Origin: Micromussa lordhowensis
Taxonomy: Eukaryota > Cnidaria > Anthozoa > Scleractinia > Lobophylliidae
Assembly (NCBI GenBank): GCA_964020085.1
Contig: OZ026608.1
Coordinates: 17,976,479-18,040,478, forward strand
Length of the DNA stretch: 64,000 bases
Direction of reading: 5' to 3'
Below are positions 11,101 through 24,012 of this stretch, piece by piece. The position numbers were made by a program, and so were the translations under genes. Position 1 is the stretch's first letter. The number at the start of each line of letters is the position of its first letter. The notes under the pieces are model-generated. The model ran no database searches, was not told the DNA's origin, and was given only the letters and a program-made list of their open reading frames with translations.

Positions 11101-14100
11101 AAAAAGTTATAGTCTCTATTTTGTCGTTGAGATCGCAGCGGGGGGTCTGAAAAACGTCTGTGCACAGACTGAAAGAATCAAGGGCATAGTGTAAGTGAGA
11201 CAGGAATGTCGCAAATTTCAAGACCGGGAAAACTCAGTCTATAGAGATTTTGACATGGCATAAATTGGCTTTCGACATGAAATCTAGAACCGACGGATTT
11301 AGCTGTGTGGAAAGAATGGGGCGTTACATTTTCAGTGTTGTTTGCCGCATTTGGCTGTTAGACCGTTTTCAAGTTAGCGTAAAGTATTCCTCGACAAACC
11401 CACACAAAACTGAGTTTTATCACGTCGGTTTCCCAAGCAATGATTATGAAACTTCAAGGAGTTCTCATCTTATGCAAAATGCGAACACCAATATGGAGAC
11501 TGAGAAAACACTATAGGTAGATTACTTCGCAATTTGTACCAAAGCAAGCAACAATCTTTCCCATGAACAACCGAACAACCAACCAACCAACCAATTTCTT
11601 TTCTCTTTTGATTTTATTGAATTTTCTCTATGAAATGTTACAGCAGAGTGAAACAGACCCTTGCACCAACCTACGCAAGAAGTACTGCTCTGAAAATGAT
11701 TTCTATAAGCAAGTTTCGTTAATTTCAAATAATTTCAAACCCACTAGAACGTCATTTTGCGCTAGGGGAAAATAAACAATGCGAGGTTATCCTACAAAAC
11801 CCTCGAGAAAAAACACTGAGACAACGTGAATGGAACATAATATGCTCGACGTTACGTGAATTCTGTTTGCATCGTGGATCAACAAATGCATGCGATGAAC
11901 AACAAACATACACGTAGAAGGGATGCCATTTTGTTTCATGACCGAATAAATTGAACGTGTTTTTCTCTTGTTCTCTCATGGATCGTTGTAGGATCAATAA
12001 AAACATAGCATTTCCTATCACTGGCTAATGGTTTTAATCCTTTTACGTCTCAGAGTCAAAACTGAAAAACAATATTCCAAATAATGACAAACGAACTGCT
12101 CAGAACAGTACCACATGAAATTACAGCTCAATACCTTTCATTTGAATGGTCACACACTAGGGTTTCATCCAAAGACTTAAAAGTTAGAATCATCTTGTAC
12201 AGCATAACAAACAGTAGCAGGTGAAAGCACTGCTCAATAGCTTCCATTTGAATGGTCGCATATCGAGGTTTCCTTTACAGACGTGACATGAAAGAACCTG
12301 ACTAACTGTCTCATTTGGACTCTGAGTGTAAAAGAATTAAGATTTAGAAACTTACGGTTCCAAAAGTGAAAAGCTTGAAAACTTGGTTTCTTATAAAAAG
12401 AGCCAGCTCTGCAGGAAGGTGTTGGCAACACCTTCCTGCTTACAAATATTCTTAAACGTACAAATAGCTAAAAGAAAGCATGCTTCTACACAAGACGGCG
12501 ACCTTTCGGAGGCAAACAACTTAAGTAACTGCAGTAAAAGTACTCAAAATGGCGTACTGATTGCGTAATCTAAATGACGAAGAAAAAGGGGGCGGTATCC
12601 CAGTTTAGTAAGCGAAGCTACCTCCGTATTTTGTGTGAGAAACGAAATCGTCTTTTTGCTTCGCATATTAGCACAATGAAACTCACACAAAGCTGGAATT
12701 CCTTTCGACTTGTTTTCAAATCCGAAATTCAGGCCGCCATCTTGAGCTGGAGAAGTGCCTGAAAGCAATTTAATACTATGTACAACACAAAAGCGCATTA
12801 CAAATTAAATGTTGAAACCATGGTGGAAAACCGGCATAAAAAAAAACATACAACTTGCAGTAATGTTCGGAAATGCTTCATTTTATAAACTCGCATAAAA
12901 AAAAACTCACTTTATGATCAAATGAATACACCACAATTTGTGAAACCAAACTGCGGTTGCGTAATTAAGAAGAGATGCCTGTGCACAGTAACTGTGCAAT
13001 ATAGCGGGTGGAAATTTTGGCTTCCTACAACGAAGCGATGCGATAAATTAACACAGCTATAATCACTGCTCATAATTGCTTTTCTTTTCCACACACAGCG
13101 TGGAGCTAAGTTTTCGGGAAGCCACTCTGTAAAACCAAAGACTTCTCCCCGAAATAATAGATCACTTTTTCAAGGTCGCATGCGAGTCCACTTGCTAACG
13201 AAGCTCGCCACACATGAACCTAATAATTTTTGCCTATTCTATTAACGGCGAATTCTGAAAACGAAAACACCCTTTCTTTAAACAAATATAAGTAAAAGAA
13301 GAGATTAACACACCTGAATTGATGAACAAAGCACAAAAAATCACACTAAGCCCCGTTGATAAATGCCAACAGCGCTACAATAACAACTACAAAAAACGCA
13401 CAGCTTGGGTTTGGAAAAAAAAACGATTATGAAACACACTTTTGACCAGCGCTGGGTTGACCGTTACACATGTATCTAGTACTAAACTGACAATTACGCG
13501 AATAAAACACCCCACAGACAAACAGTTGGACACTGGGCTACCAGCTTTGAACGCTTGGCTACGCAGACTTCATAGCTGCCAATATCTCCGGCCTGATTCA
13601 CATCGAAGAGAGTCCTACTCTCTTGAAAACTGCCCCAGGGCTTCCAGATGTAGAAGGCTGGTCACCCTCATCTTCAGACGTGCTCAAAACCCTGCGGGAA
13701 AGAAAAAACACAATCGAGCGCGGTTAACTACATGTACCTGGAACAATTTTTTTAAACCGTAAAATTTTACAACCGTAATAATAAGTTATCAGAGCGTGTT
13801 TAGACACACACACACAAAGAATAATTCACGTCTCGCAAATCTTGACATTTTGTGACACTTGAACTGTAACACGCCGAAACTTAGCACGTGGATTTCCCAA
13901 GGTAAAACCACTTTTTGCCACAGGAAAACAGCCCATATTATTTTTCTAAAATTAACTTCGAAAACGAATGATTGAATCACCTGTCAGAACACATGTTTTT
14001 GTTTGGGCATCAAATCGCCTAGCACGTTCTTTCGCACTTGACCTTTACATTGTTCTTATGAAAGGTCAAGATTGTACACGAGGAAAGCTGTTAATTACGA

Positions 14101-15215
14101 AGATTAAAGTACGAACCTTGTTTACGAGTAAAAGGGAATTCTCTGACAATGTTCTGACAATACGCCAAAAATGACTGTTTCTCAATTGTACTTTCACCCT
14201 TACATGCCGTGGAAACTTAAACTTAAGCTTCATCTTCGATAAAGCTACCATTCTCTGATCACACGAACGTCGCAGAACAAAAAAACAAAGTAGTTGAAAC
14301 TTCTTTCCCCGGGGGCACTAAATAATTCGCCAGTTTCAATTTTCTTTGTTCCGCAGCAACAGGTCTTATTCTTAAGTGCCGACATGTATCTTCAAGTGCT
14401 AAAACTGAAATTCCATTTTAACTGCGTCAAACTTTCTAAGCTTTTTTTAAGCGCGTTTTCAGCCAATTTTCCAAATTTGAAACTTTGGGAAATCACGTAT
14501 CGTATTCTAAACCTCTTCGTTTAAATATCTTTAAATATCTCTTTCCTCGAACACAAGTCATTTCAAATGTTTTGTAACTCAGTAACATTAAAAACATCAT
14601 TTTTTTTTAACGTGTATGAAAACGCTTGGAAACTTTCGGAACTCTCGGCAAAATTCAGAAACACGAAACGCCCCCTAACGGTTTCGAAAACCCTACGTCT
14701 TTGCCAAACCGGTGCATACAAAACGAGACTTTGCACTTTGTACGATATATAGTTGAACCCGCTATGGCAATGATAAAGATGATAAATGCTTCGAGATAGC
14801 GGGGTTAAGACAGTCGATTGTGAAAAAGCCCATTCATGGGATTTAATGATCTGTGTTCTTGATAACAAGGGATTCGAGGTGCAGAGGTCTAAATGTGAAA
14901 TTTTCAGGAAACCAATAACTCGCAAAGCCGTTTAAAACAGACCGCATATCTTTGATTTCAAATGCCTCGTTGAAACACGGCTGTCACTAGAAATATTCAC
15001 GATTAAAATGCTACAATCCTACTTTACAAACCTCTCTTTAACGCTATCGACGTAAATGTTTAAAAAGGTCAAGTAAGAGAATAGGAAAAGATCTTATTAA
15101 GTTAGGTAACTAACGAGACGTTGATTAGCAATAGTTTTAAATTTCCCCCACCACGCTTATCCAGAGACCAGTCTACATTGCTGAATTTTTCAAGACAAAC
15201 TTTACCTTACTGTAC

Positions 15216-15317
15216 TTACAGAGAGTGGTCAGGGCTTTGAAGGTTGAGGCTTTCAAACTTCCCTTCCAAGGATTCTTTCATCTCCACCAAAATGTCATAG
15301 ACATGGCGGTTTTTAGT
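15216..15317 (-). CDS. p53: p53-family gene, tetramerisation exon and stop
   Basis: It encodes [19 protein letters not shown] and a short tail ending SPDHSL-stop. The [12 protein letters not shown] stretch resembles the p63/p73 tetramerisation helix. The TAA stop lies inside a consensus splice donor (CTCTCT|GTAAGT), so this may be the last exon or may be spliced onward in another isoform. Confidence 0.85.
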   Translation of the reverse strand, partial: TKNRHVYDILVEMKESLEGKFESLNLQSPDHSL

Positions 15318-18300
15318 CTGTAAAGAGAAATAAACTGCATCAAGTAAACCATTGTAAAGTGATACAGCAGGCCTTAAATCGGCTTTCATTGGATTTGCAA
15401 GATTTCTTTATTACATTTTGTTGAGGTTACCCCAACAATCCCAAGTGGAGAGAGGCAATGAGAGAGTCAAGTAAGTGTCTTGCCCAAGAAAACAACACAA
15501 TGACCTTGAGCATTAAAATTAACTTTGACAAACATCTTCGCTGTTACACTTACCGTAATGACAAACTCTTCGTCCTGGGACCTTGAGCTGGTTCTTCTTT
15601 TCTTCGACGCAGGTCCCTTATTGCCAGATCCTACAAAAAAAATTACAGAGATAACGTTTTGGCGTGCCTGTACATGTAAAATCAGAACATCCTTACATGT
15701 AGCAACAAAGAAATGCTACATGTATGTACGAAAGACTTGGCCTCCAGCTGCAGCTGAATTAGGCAAGGTTTTTAACCCATGTACGAGTAAACACCAAGCA
15801 CATTGCAAAACTTCTTTTTTGCTGCAATTGATGTCACCAAAGCAATAAAATATATAGCAAAGAAGGAAGTGAAAGCACAGGGTTCCAACCAACCTTTCCT
15901 TGTGCGCCTCACTCCTTGGGATGAACTTGGCTCTCCACAAGCAACCTTTTCATCGGACTTCCTGTCTCGTCCAGGACAGGCACACACCCTTATCTCCACC
16001 ACTCTTCTGCCTAAGGTCTGCCCATCCCTCTCCAAAGTGAAAATCACCTCAACTGGTCGTCGGCTAGGACCTGACGCGCAGCTTGAAAAGCACATGAAGG
16101 CAAACATCTCGGTGACATACTCAGTGCCAACTGCAATGCAAAGCAAAATATTTCAGATCACTGGGTAGTAAGGCATAAAACCAGAATCATCGGCATGATT
16201 CCACTTTCACTTCCCCCAACAATTTACGTTCATCCCCAGCACAAAGTAGCCCACCACTGTTGGAAGTCATCCCAGGTTTGAAGCATGAAGCAGCTAGGCA
16301 AATTGTTATTCCCACTAGGTTGGGATACAAGTCCATTGCAGGGTTACACAGCACGGAGACCCTGACAGTTCAGTACAGGTGTTTCAGTAACGTTTTCAAC
16401 AGGAGAGCAACTGGTTTTCAAAGAGACAAAAAACTATTTGAGGTGAACTTCACTATAAGAAAAACTTTCCTCTAGAGGATCAAACAAGCCAGGCAAAATC
16501 ATCCTCACAGCTGGTCGATTTTGCCAAGTGCTATTTGTCTATGAACACACAAGTTTTCAAGTTCTTTCTTAACCTGTAGAGAAAAGTGCCATCATACCTT
16601 GTGGTCCATTGTAGGGAAGAAGGACTGAGTGTCTTGATGATTCTGGGCACGTATGGTACCGAGCAGCCGGGTTGTTGCTCCGAATAAAGTGGTTATTTGG
16701 AGCAGAGCCTAGATAAAACAAATAATATATATTCACTGTCAACAAACACTGGCTAACAACTCTGGTGATTACCCAGTACCATTGAACCCATGACTCAGGT
16801 AGGAAGGGTACCACTACTTTCCCCCTCTGACACTAGCAGCCTTCCGTTCCAAGTTGGGATGTGGGTTCAATACAAGTTTCCTACTAGCATTATTGTGTCA
16901 GGCTGTGCTGACATAATGGGTTTAGTCTCCTGGATGGAGAGAAATAGCGAGAGTAAAGTGTCTTGCCCAATAACATACATGTAACAGTAATGCAGAGTCC
17001 AGCTGTGACCTTGCTTTAAGGCTGTCACACCTTAAACATGGCAATACATTGAAAGATAAAAAAATCTGTGGAAATGTATTCCTTGTCTATGCAGCAGCAC
17101 AAGACATTGAGGAAAGGGGACAGAATAAACAAACTGCCACATTTTACAATCATTTGTGCAATCTGTTTAAATGCTAGTCAATAAAAATAATTGGGTGACC
17201 ATGAAGACTAACCAACCAAAACTGACCTAAATCCCCCACCAAATGCTTAAATAATAAATAACTGGTACACACCCCATGACACTCTGTGCATCTCTATTGC
17301 CCTGTCAGAATATTAATTGCTGACTAATTTCTTCTCACTCAACCATCAAAAATTACATTAGCCACTCATCTACCAAACCTATAGCTCACACAAAGTGTCC
17401 ATACCATCATTTGAGCTCTCCATGTGGTTAGGACATCGTTTGACGATGTCGTGCAGGTTGGTGGACCCTTTGAACACCGCAACTGCTCTCAAGTAAGTTC
17501 CAGGGGGTGGTGGCGAGCTTGTCTTGAACTTGATTGGACAGAAACTGGCCAGATTGACATACAGCTTCTTGCAGACATCTGAGTAAGTCCAAGTGGCAGA
17601 CTTGGAAGCCGACTCGGTAATTGGGCCAAAGGATATCTGGAAGCTCCAGCTGCCAGGATATTCTGTGGTGCTTGGAATGGTGGGCAGACGAGCTTGGAGA
17701 GGCATGTATGATGACGTCAGCCCGGGAGGAGGAGTTGACGGTCCTGAAGTCGAGGCCTCACTGTAGTTGCTGCACTGTTGAACAAAATTAACAATATATT
17801 AATTTAATGCATCCTTATGTCAGCAAAAAGACACTGGTTACTTCTCTTAAGCATAAGTCCATAATAGAAATTGGAGAGCATATGAAACAAAGAGGGCATG
17901 AGAAATGATTCACACATGCGTTGTGGGTGAAATTCTTTTATCACATATTTGAAACATTTTTCAAATGTGTGTGTTTTCTTGTGCCTCACATTCTTTAACA
18001 CAATCTGAAGTAATAAAAACATAACCCAGTTTCAATCTAAAAACAAATTAAACTACAAGGCAACGAACAGAGAGGTTGCAAAGTGAGAGAGGAACAATTC
18101 CCACAATATTGTCAGAGGTAGTAGAAGCTGACTTGGTAGTAGAGAAAATGGATGGAACTGTACAAGGTTATACAGAATTAGGGGGAGTTTTAACTTTAAT
18201 GCTGACGTTACTAAGAGATGACTAAATGCTGACTGTGTAAAGCACTGTAAAGAAACCTGACAAATGAATTCACTTACAGTCTCATAAGGCGTGGTGCTGA

Positions 18301-21300
18301 TGGGAGAGATACATGTGGAGGAGTTCCTATGGCCTGCGACAGGGCTGGGGGAGTATGGGATGTTGTGAGGGTAGGCAGGGGGCTGTGGGCTGCTGGATGT
18401 CGGCAGATCATGCACTGCCTGTGAGCTTGAGATGTACTGTTATGGAGAAAATTGAAATACCGCACATTACAGGTCGGTCATGAGACATTACCAGAGTATT
18501 CTACAATACATGTACATGTTTCACTGTACATGCTGAATATATTGATTTTTGCTCAAGATAGGAAAACTGTTGTTATAGTTTAAGAGGCAGTGGCTAACAC
18601 TTTTTCTGTATAATTTTGTGCCCCACTACACAATTCCGTCCATCTTCCCTACATATTATTGTGAACCATGGAAAACATATGTTAATTAATTTACTGTCAA
18701 AGCCAGGGGACAATGTACAAGATGATGCAATCTTAAAAGAATACTGACAATCAATTATTATTCTGCATGAACAAATACCTGAATATTGTTGGGCTTTTTC
18801 TGAGCTTTTTAAACAAATATGTAAAGGATTTACAATGAAAATCAAGGAATGATGTACACTGACAATTAAGCGATCAACTAGCAGTTTTGGTCATCACTTG
18901 AGACTGCAATGCATGATATATTTTTATTAATTCAAATCAGATGTGGATTAACTTAGTAAGAATTCAAAATTTTCCAGTTTAGGCACCATTTCAGACCAAA
19001 AACCAACGATTTCAGCATTATAAGTTTGAGAGAAAATCCAGTTAACACATTTTTCTAACCTAAACAGCAAATCTACCGGGCCAGACTCCAAACAAAACCA
19101 AAACATGGAAGAGATATCTATTTTGTGCTGACATAAGACAAAGGTAACACAACACACGCACATACTCTACACAGCAATTAAATAACTTTTTACTTGGCTT
19201 ACATGGAATTGCTGCCCATAAGCTCTCATGTCATTCTGTACACCAAAATTGAGGTCTTGGGAATCTGTAAATACCAGAAGGAGAAGTTAACACTCTCTTC
19301 ATATTCATCCAGCTTTCCTTGTAAGAAAGATATTGCATAGCTAGCCACCTACTTTCAATTTTAATTTCTCGATCAAAGATCCTTTTAAAATCCATCTTCA
19401 CAGCCAGACTTTAACCTCAGGGTATTAATAGTATAATTTGGCTGTGGTTTTAAGCAGTGTTATGATTGCCTTCACATCGACTGGACTTTTCTTGGGGACT
19501 GCTGTTGCTCTACTTATTTTCCTTGGACTAAAAATGCCTTCCATGTAAACAATACACTCGAGGAAAGGATTACTATCCAGAACTGCCAAAAAGGGGTTAA
19601 AGGTAATTGGCATTGTTTTCTTTTGTTTTTTCTGAGTCAGTGCCACAATATCAAGTTACTAGCCAATCTGTAATCAAATACAAACATAACATTACAAAGT
19701 GTATCTTTTTACACCTTAACGACATAAGGGCATGCACAAGGCACATTTCTATCAATTTCTGGGATTACATAAGCAGACAAACCTAATGGTTGTACATAAT
19801 ACAGCTACAAAGTGAACTCCACATTTGATGTAAAATCTCCCTCATGTATGACGCTGCACAAATATCTTTGCAAATGCAACAGTATTTGCTTAATGGTGCA
19901 ATGCCAACTTTCCTATAAGACAGTATAATCTGACAAATACACTAGATCAACAAATTATGATTGTAGTTTGCTCACCTTCACCTCCTCCCATTGACAGGAA
20001 GCTGAAAGAAATGAAGGCAAAACGTAAGTTTTCCAAGTCACTCAAACAATTACATGTACAACAACAAACTCAGTATGAATTTAAACTAAAGAGAACAATA
20101 TGAACTTTAGCCTGCTCCCAGCTGGATTTTTCAACTTGCATTACAACACTCCTTAAAATAGGTAATTTGTAGAACATGACCCTTGTGTTAACGTTTGTCA
20201 ATAACCTTTTGTAATTCTTATGAACATCTTAACTTCACCAGTAAATTCTGCTTAAAGAAGCATTCTACAACAATTAAGAAACCGCATTAAACTGGAGTCC
20301 TGGAAATGGCTCTGCTCTTGACTAGAAACTGCTGTAGGCAGCAGTACTTGTGTCGCCTGACACCAAGTTAAGTAATAAATCATCGTGGAAAAGCCACAAA
20401 ATCAACCACATTTGGTAATCTCAGTCTATTACACACACAGACCCTACCTAGGGGGAAAATCTTTTTCCCATGACATCTTTGGCAAAACACTTTCTAGAGT
20501 ACACATCTTACTGTAGCTTGGTAAAAGAAACCTACTGTAAACTGCTGTAAACTGCAGCTAACCTGAAAATTTGCTTTACCAAGTGAACTGAAAGTGCGAC
20601 ACAAGCTGACTAAGCTAAAAGCTGACCGGCCTGTCATTATACGTGATATTCCACGGCAATCAGGAAATTTTGCCAAGCATTGTTCATGTGCCAAATTTAA
20701 CACGCCATAACAAAAGGACATTGTTCCAGTCACCAATGGCATTGATACAATAACAAAACAGACAAAAGTGTCACTCGATATGTGGGGGTTTGAAGTGCAA
20801 CAACAAACAAACCTTTGATCTAAAGAATGCTGGAAGACTTCATCACCAACTGACACTCTGTTATCTCTGGGTCTCTTGTGTAATATCACTTATTATTAGA
20901 CTGATCAGACAACAAAAGATATTCGATCTCTTCTGGGACAGGTGATCTTAGGATTTCCCTTTAAATTGAATTTTGACCAAAATATCTTCCCAAGAGAATC
21001 TGATATTAAACTCTTCCACAATTTATTCACACTGTCTGAATACTTGTTATTTTTAAAACACAAGTATATATTACATTAATAACGTTAATAACAAGATGGG
21101 TAAAAATATTTATGACAAAGACTTCAATGTTTTAAGATTTATCTCCATTAATGACGCGTATGCTGATAAACTTTGTGTTTCGTAACTTTTTTTTTAAGAA
21201 AAACAACATCACATTGTCTTGTATGTGAATCAGGTTGTTTATGTCACAACTTTACAACACACTTGCATTGTTAAAGCGTTTACCTTCAAAACACTTGCAC

Positions 21301-24012
21301 AGAATTTGCTGACAAATCAGCACTAAATCCTTTAGTTGACAATTTTTTTTATGTTGTCACCAGCCTGATCATTTCTCCTTTGAAGACCTTGGCTTTTTAG
21401 TTTATGTGCCATGTAGAATTCTTAAAGTTCTAATAAACTTACCCAAAAAATAACCAGCTACGAATGGGTGAAGAAAATTGCTAACCTTGCTTTTATGGTT
21501 GCGGGCAAGCCAGCACTGGCTTAAAATTTGACAACTATTGTTCTGCGCGGTGAGTGTCAAAGTCAGCGCTAAATAAAGCCAGAAGACAAATTGTCCAAAA
21601 ATTGTGATTTCTTTGCAAAGTTTCTTGCAAGATCAAAACCTCAGCCTTAAGATGGGATTAAAAGCTTTGCTAAATTTGCTTAACGGCCTGCATGAACAAT
21701 GCAATTTGACATCCTTGTTTTGCAAGAGCTGGTGTCACTTAAAGAATTTGGCAATCTACGCTGACTGATGAACGACTGTTGTTTGTGTTTCAGGAAATGA
21801 TAGTTAACTGGTTGTAAGTCAAATTGTGCCTTAACTATTAATTACATGTATACATGTACTTAACATGGTCAAGTTAGCTGCCATTTTTCACTGCTTTGAA
21901 ATTTATAGTAATCAAAATAAAAAAAATTGTAAGTAATTTGTTAATCGTGAGCACCAAACTTGAAAAAATTGAATTATATAAATATCATTAATCTCTTTCT
22001 GCTCCACAACTTTTAACAAACATGCCATTAACAGTTAACTACCATGTTGCAAATCCTTATTTTGAAGGTTAAATCACTTTATCTTCTGAAATGGTACAAG
22101 AAATGCAACAAGAAATAGAAATGTTTTGGTTAAACTTTCGACTGTAGCATTTGACTTGTTTTAACCTCACTTGGTCAAATATTACAGTAGCTTCTCTTTT
22201 TACAGCTCTGATCAACAAATGGGTTACATTAGTCGAAATAAAAAACCTGTATAATTGTTTTGTAAGTAGTGAGCTTGGAAATTTTGTTAATAAATCACTT
22301 TCTTTGATTTATACACTGCTCATAAACACACAAACAAAGTTAATGTAGTACTGAAAAAGTAAAAATTTTAGTGGAACACCTAGCCCAAATATGGAGATTA
22401 TCAATTCAAAAAAAAGTACTGAAACAGCAAACAATCTTTAGTTACTAAACTAGCCCAAATATGGAAATTTCCAATTAACTCCTACGCAATGAGGGGTGAC
22501 ATTACTTGACTATTACTGTAACTTTAAATTAAAAAGAATGTGTTCATTTAAAGCTAACCCCTAGTGTTTGTACCACATTTCCCTACACTCAAAAAGAACA
22601 AATCTCTGACCTAAGTTCTTCACATTTCATCCAATTGCACACATCCATCCTTGATCAGCTTGTGAGTAGTTCCAAGACAACTGCAGTTCTCTTTGAGAAT
22701 GTCTTTTTGACTGCAGCTATATGCACGCTATACGACTGACCCAAGTGATTGTCACGTGACAGGGGTCATCAACGAAATCAAATTCTTGGTGACCTATCTT
22801 GTTACAAAGTACTCTAAAAAAATTCAAATTATTTGACTTCTCAAATAAGTTCACATCTAGATCTTAAGATCTTAGCAGTGCATTTTGCAAGAAACAGACT
22901 CCAACACAAAATTGTTTTTTCTTTGAAACTATAGTTTAAAACAAGAGTATAGAAATCTCCTGACAATCCTATGACTTTGAAAGATTTCCTAGACAACTGT
23001 TTCTTCTTCAGAATGTTTTTTAAAGTTGATCATGCAATGTTGTTTTGCTGTAAGGCTAAGCACATGTGATGTTCAAGTGACAAAGCTGACCGCTGTGTGA
23101 CTTTTTGTTGTTTTCACAATCAAGCATGCAAGATTTTCAATATGACTTTCCTGTGAGTTAGTATTGTATCTCTAGAGAAACGCGTTTGTCGCTTTGAAAA
23201 TATGGCTAAAACAAGAGGCTATGATTCAAGCCTAAATATCACCTCTAGGTAGACCTGGCTCGACAAACATGAAGATTAACTTGATGAAAATGTTACAAGA
23301 TATTACCTAAGAGAAAAGAACAGAGAAACTACCAGGTGAACTAGTATTACCTCCAAATAATACCTAAGAATAAAATTAATACTGATGTCGTTAAAAGTTC
23401 CTAAAGCTTAGTAGCACATTCTGTTTACAACAGGTGCTCTACTTTTTGTAAAGTTCAAAGAGTTTGCCAAGAGCTTGCTCTGCAATCAACAATGCTAGCT
23501 GAGCTAACTCCAGGGTAAAAAAATCTTGCTTAACGGAGTTAATAAAAACTGATTTGACCTGATTTGAAACGGAATGAATTGCACCGAACAGACAAATCAA
23601 AACAACGGGAAAGCGATAAAGCCATATCAAAAAACATTATCACACTAACTGCATGCCCAAGTAAAGAAAATAATTTTGCTAATCGAGTAAGCAGACTGAA
23701 CACTAGGCAGAAATATACTCGAACGAAATAATAAAGATTTGCTGCGAAGGAAATAAGACGAAAATCGCAGTTGTATGGTTTTCCGTGCGAACTTTCGTGT
23801 AAAAGTTTCGCGAGGTTTTGGCGTGGGTCGCTGCAATCAAAGCGACGCATAAAATTGTACTTCTGGAAGAAATATTACTTCGCTTACACTCTCTACGCTG
23901 AAATAAGTACTCACCAGTTCGCTTCGTCACTTCCACGGACATCTTCCATTAGTTGTTTTAAGTGTTTTTCATTAATCAGAGTTCCAATTGTGGGTTCTAC
24001 GTGATCCGCCAT
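15216..24012 (-). CDS. p53: p53/p63-family transcription factor
   Basis: Sequence-specific, tetrameric nuclear transcription factor of the p53/p63/p73 family. Nine minus-strand coding exons join in frame to 413 residues: 24012-23915 (ATG), 20001-19976, 19264-19203, 18436-18278, 17774-17405, 16708-16598, 16130-15894, 15630-15554 and 15317-15216 (TAA). Order: short acidic N-terminus; Pro/Ser-rich linker (about 66-150); DNA-binding domain (about 152-345); basic KKRR (364-367); short tetramerisation helix ([14 protein letters not shown], 385-398). Zinc ligands C229, H232, C289 and C293 are present. DNA-contact or structural arginines equivalent to human R175, R248, R249 and R273 appear as R228, R299, R300 and R323, the last within [11 protein letters not shown]. 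No SAM domain is seen. All splice phases agree. The stop overlaps a GTAAGT donor, so a longer isoform is possible. Confidence 0.95.
15405..15520 (-). repeat. SINE fragment in last p53-gene intron
   Basis: The sequence GTGGAGAGAGGCAATGAGAG followed by GTGTCTTGCCCAAGAA matches the body of the SINE family seen at 49640-49912, 56560-56812 and 63328-63561. Only a piece of the body is present. Confidence 0.55.
15894..16130 (-). CDS. p53: p53-family gene, exon with distal DNA-binding domain
   Basis: This 237-nt exon carries the diagnostic end of the DNA-binding domain: [15 protein letters not shown] (two zinc cysteines and the R248/R249-like pair) and [12 protein letters not shown] (R273-like arginine). 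It starts after GCATTGCAG and ends before GTTGGT. Phase 1 on both sides matches its neighbours. Confidence 0.95.
20002..23914 (-). other. Large first intron of the p53-family gene
   Basis: 3.9 kb between the ATG exon (donor CTG|GTGAGT) and a 26-nt second exon. It is AT-rich with no clear ORF or transposon. First introns of p53-family genes often hold an internal promoter for N-truncated forms. I see no direct sequence proof of one here. Confidence 0.6.

Larger units (their letters stand above)
7243..15215. other. Intergenic region between convergent genes
   Basis: AT-rich sequence between the 3' end of mucolipin copy 1 (+) and the 3' end of the p53-family gene (-). Only short ORFs without recognisable domains occur. 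An inverted repeat sits at 8116-8164. I looked for extra 3' exons of the p53 gene on the minus strand, such as a SAM domain, and saw none, but short exons cannot be excluded. Confidence 0.6.

Noticed and set aside
15803..16168. 121-codon + strand ORF
   Set aside because: Antisense to the p53-family DNA-binding exon at 15894-16130, which has clear family motifs and matching splice phases.
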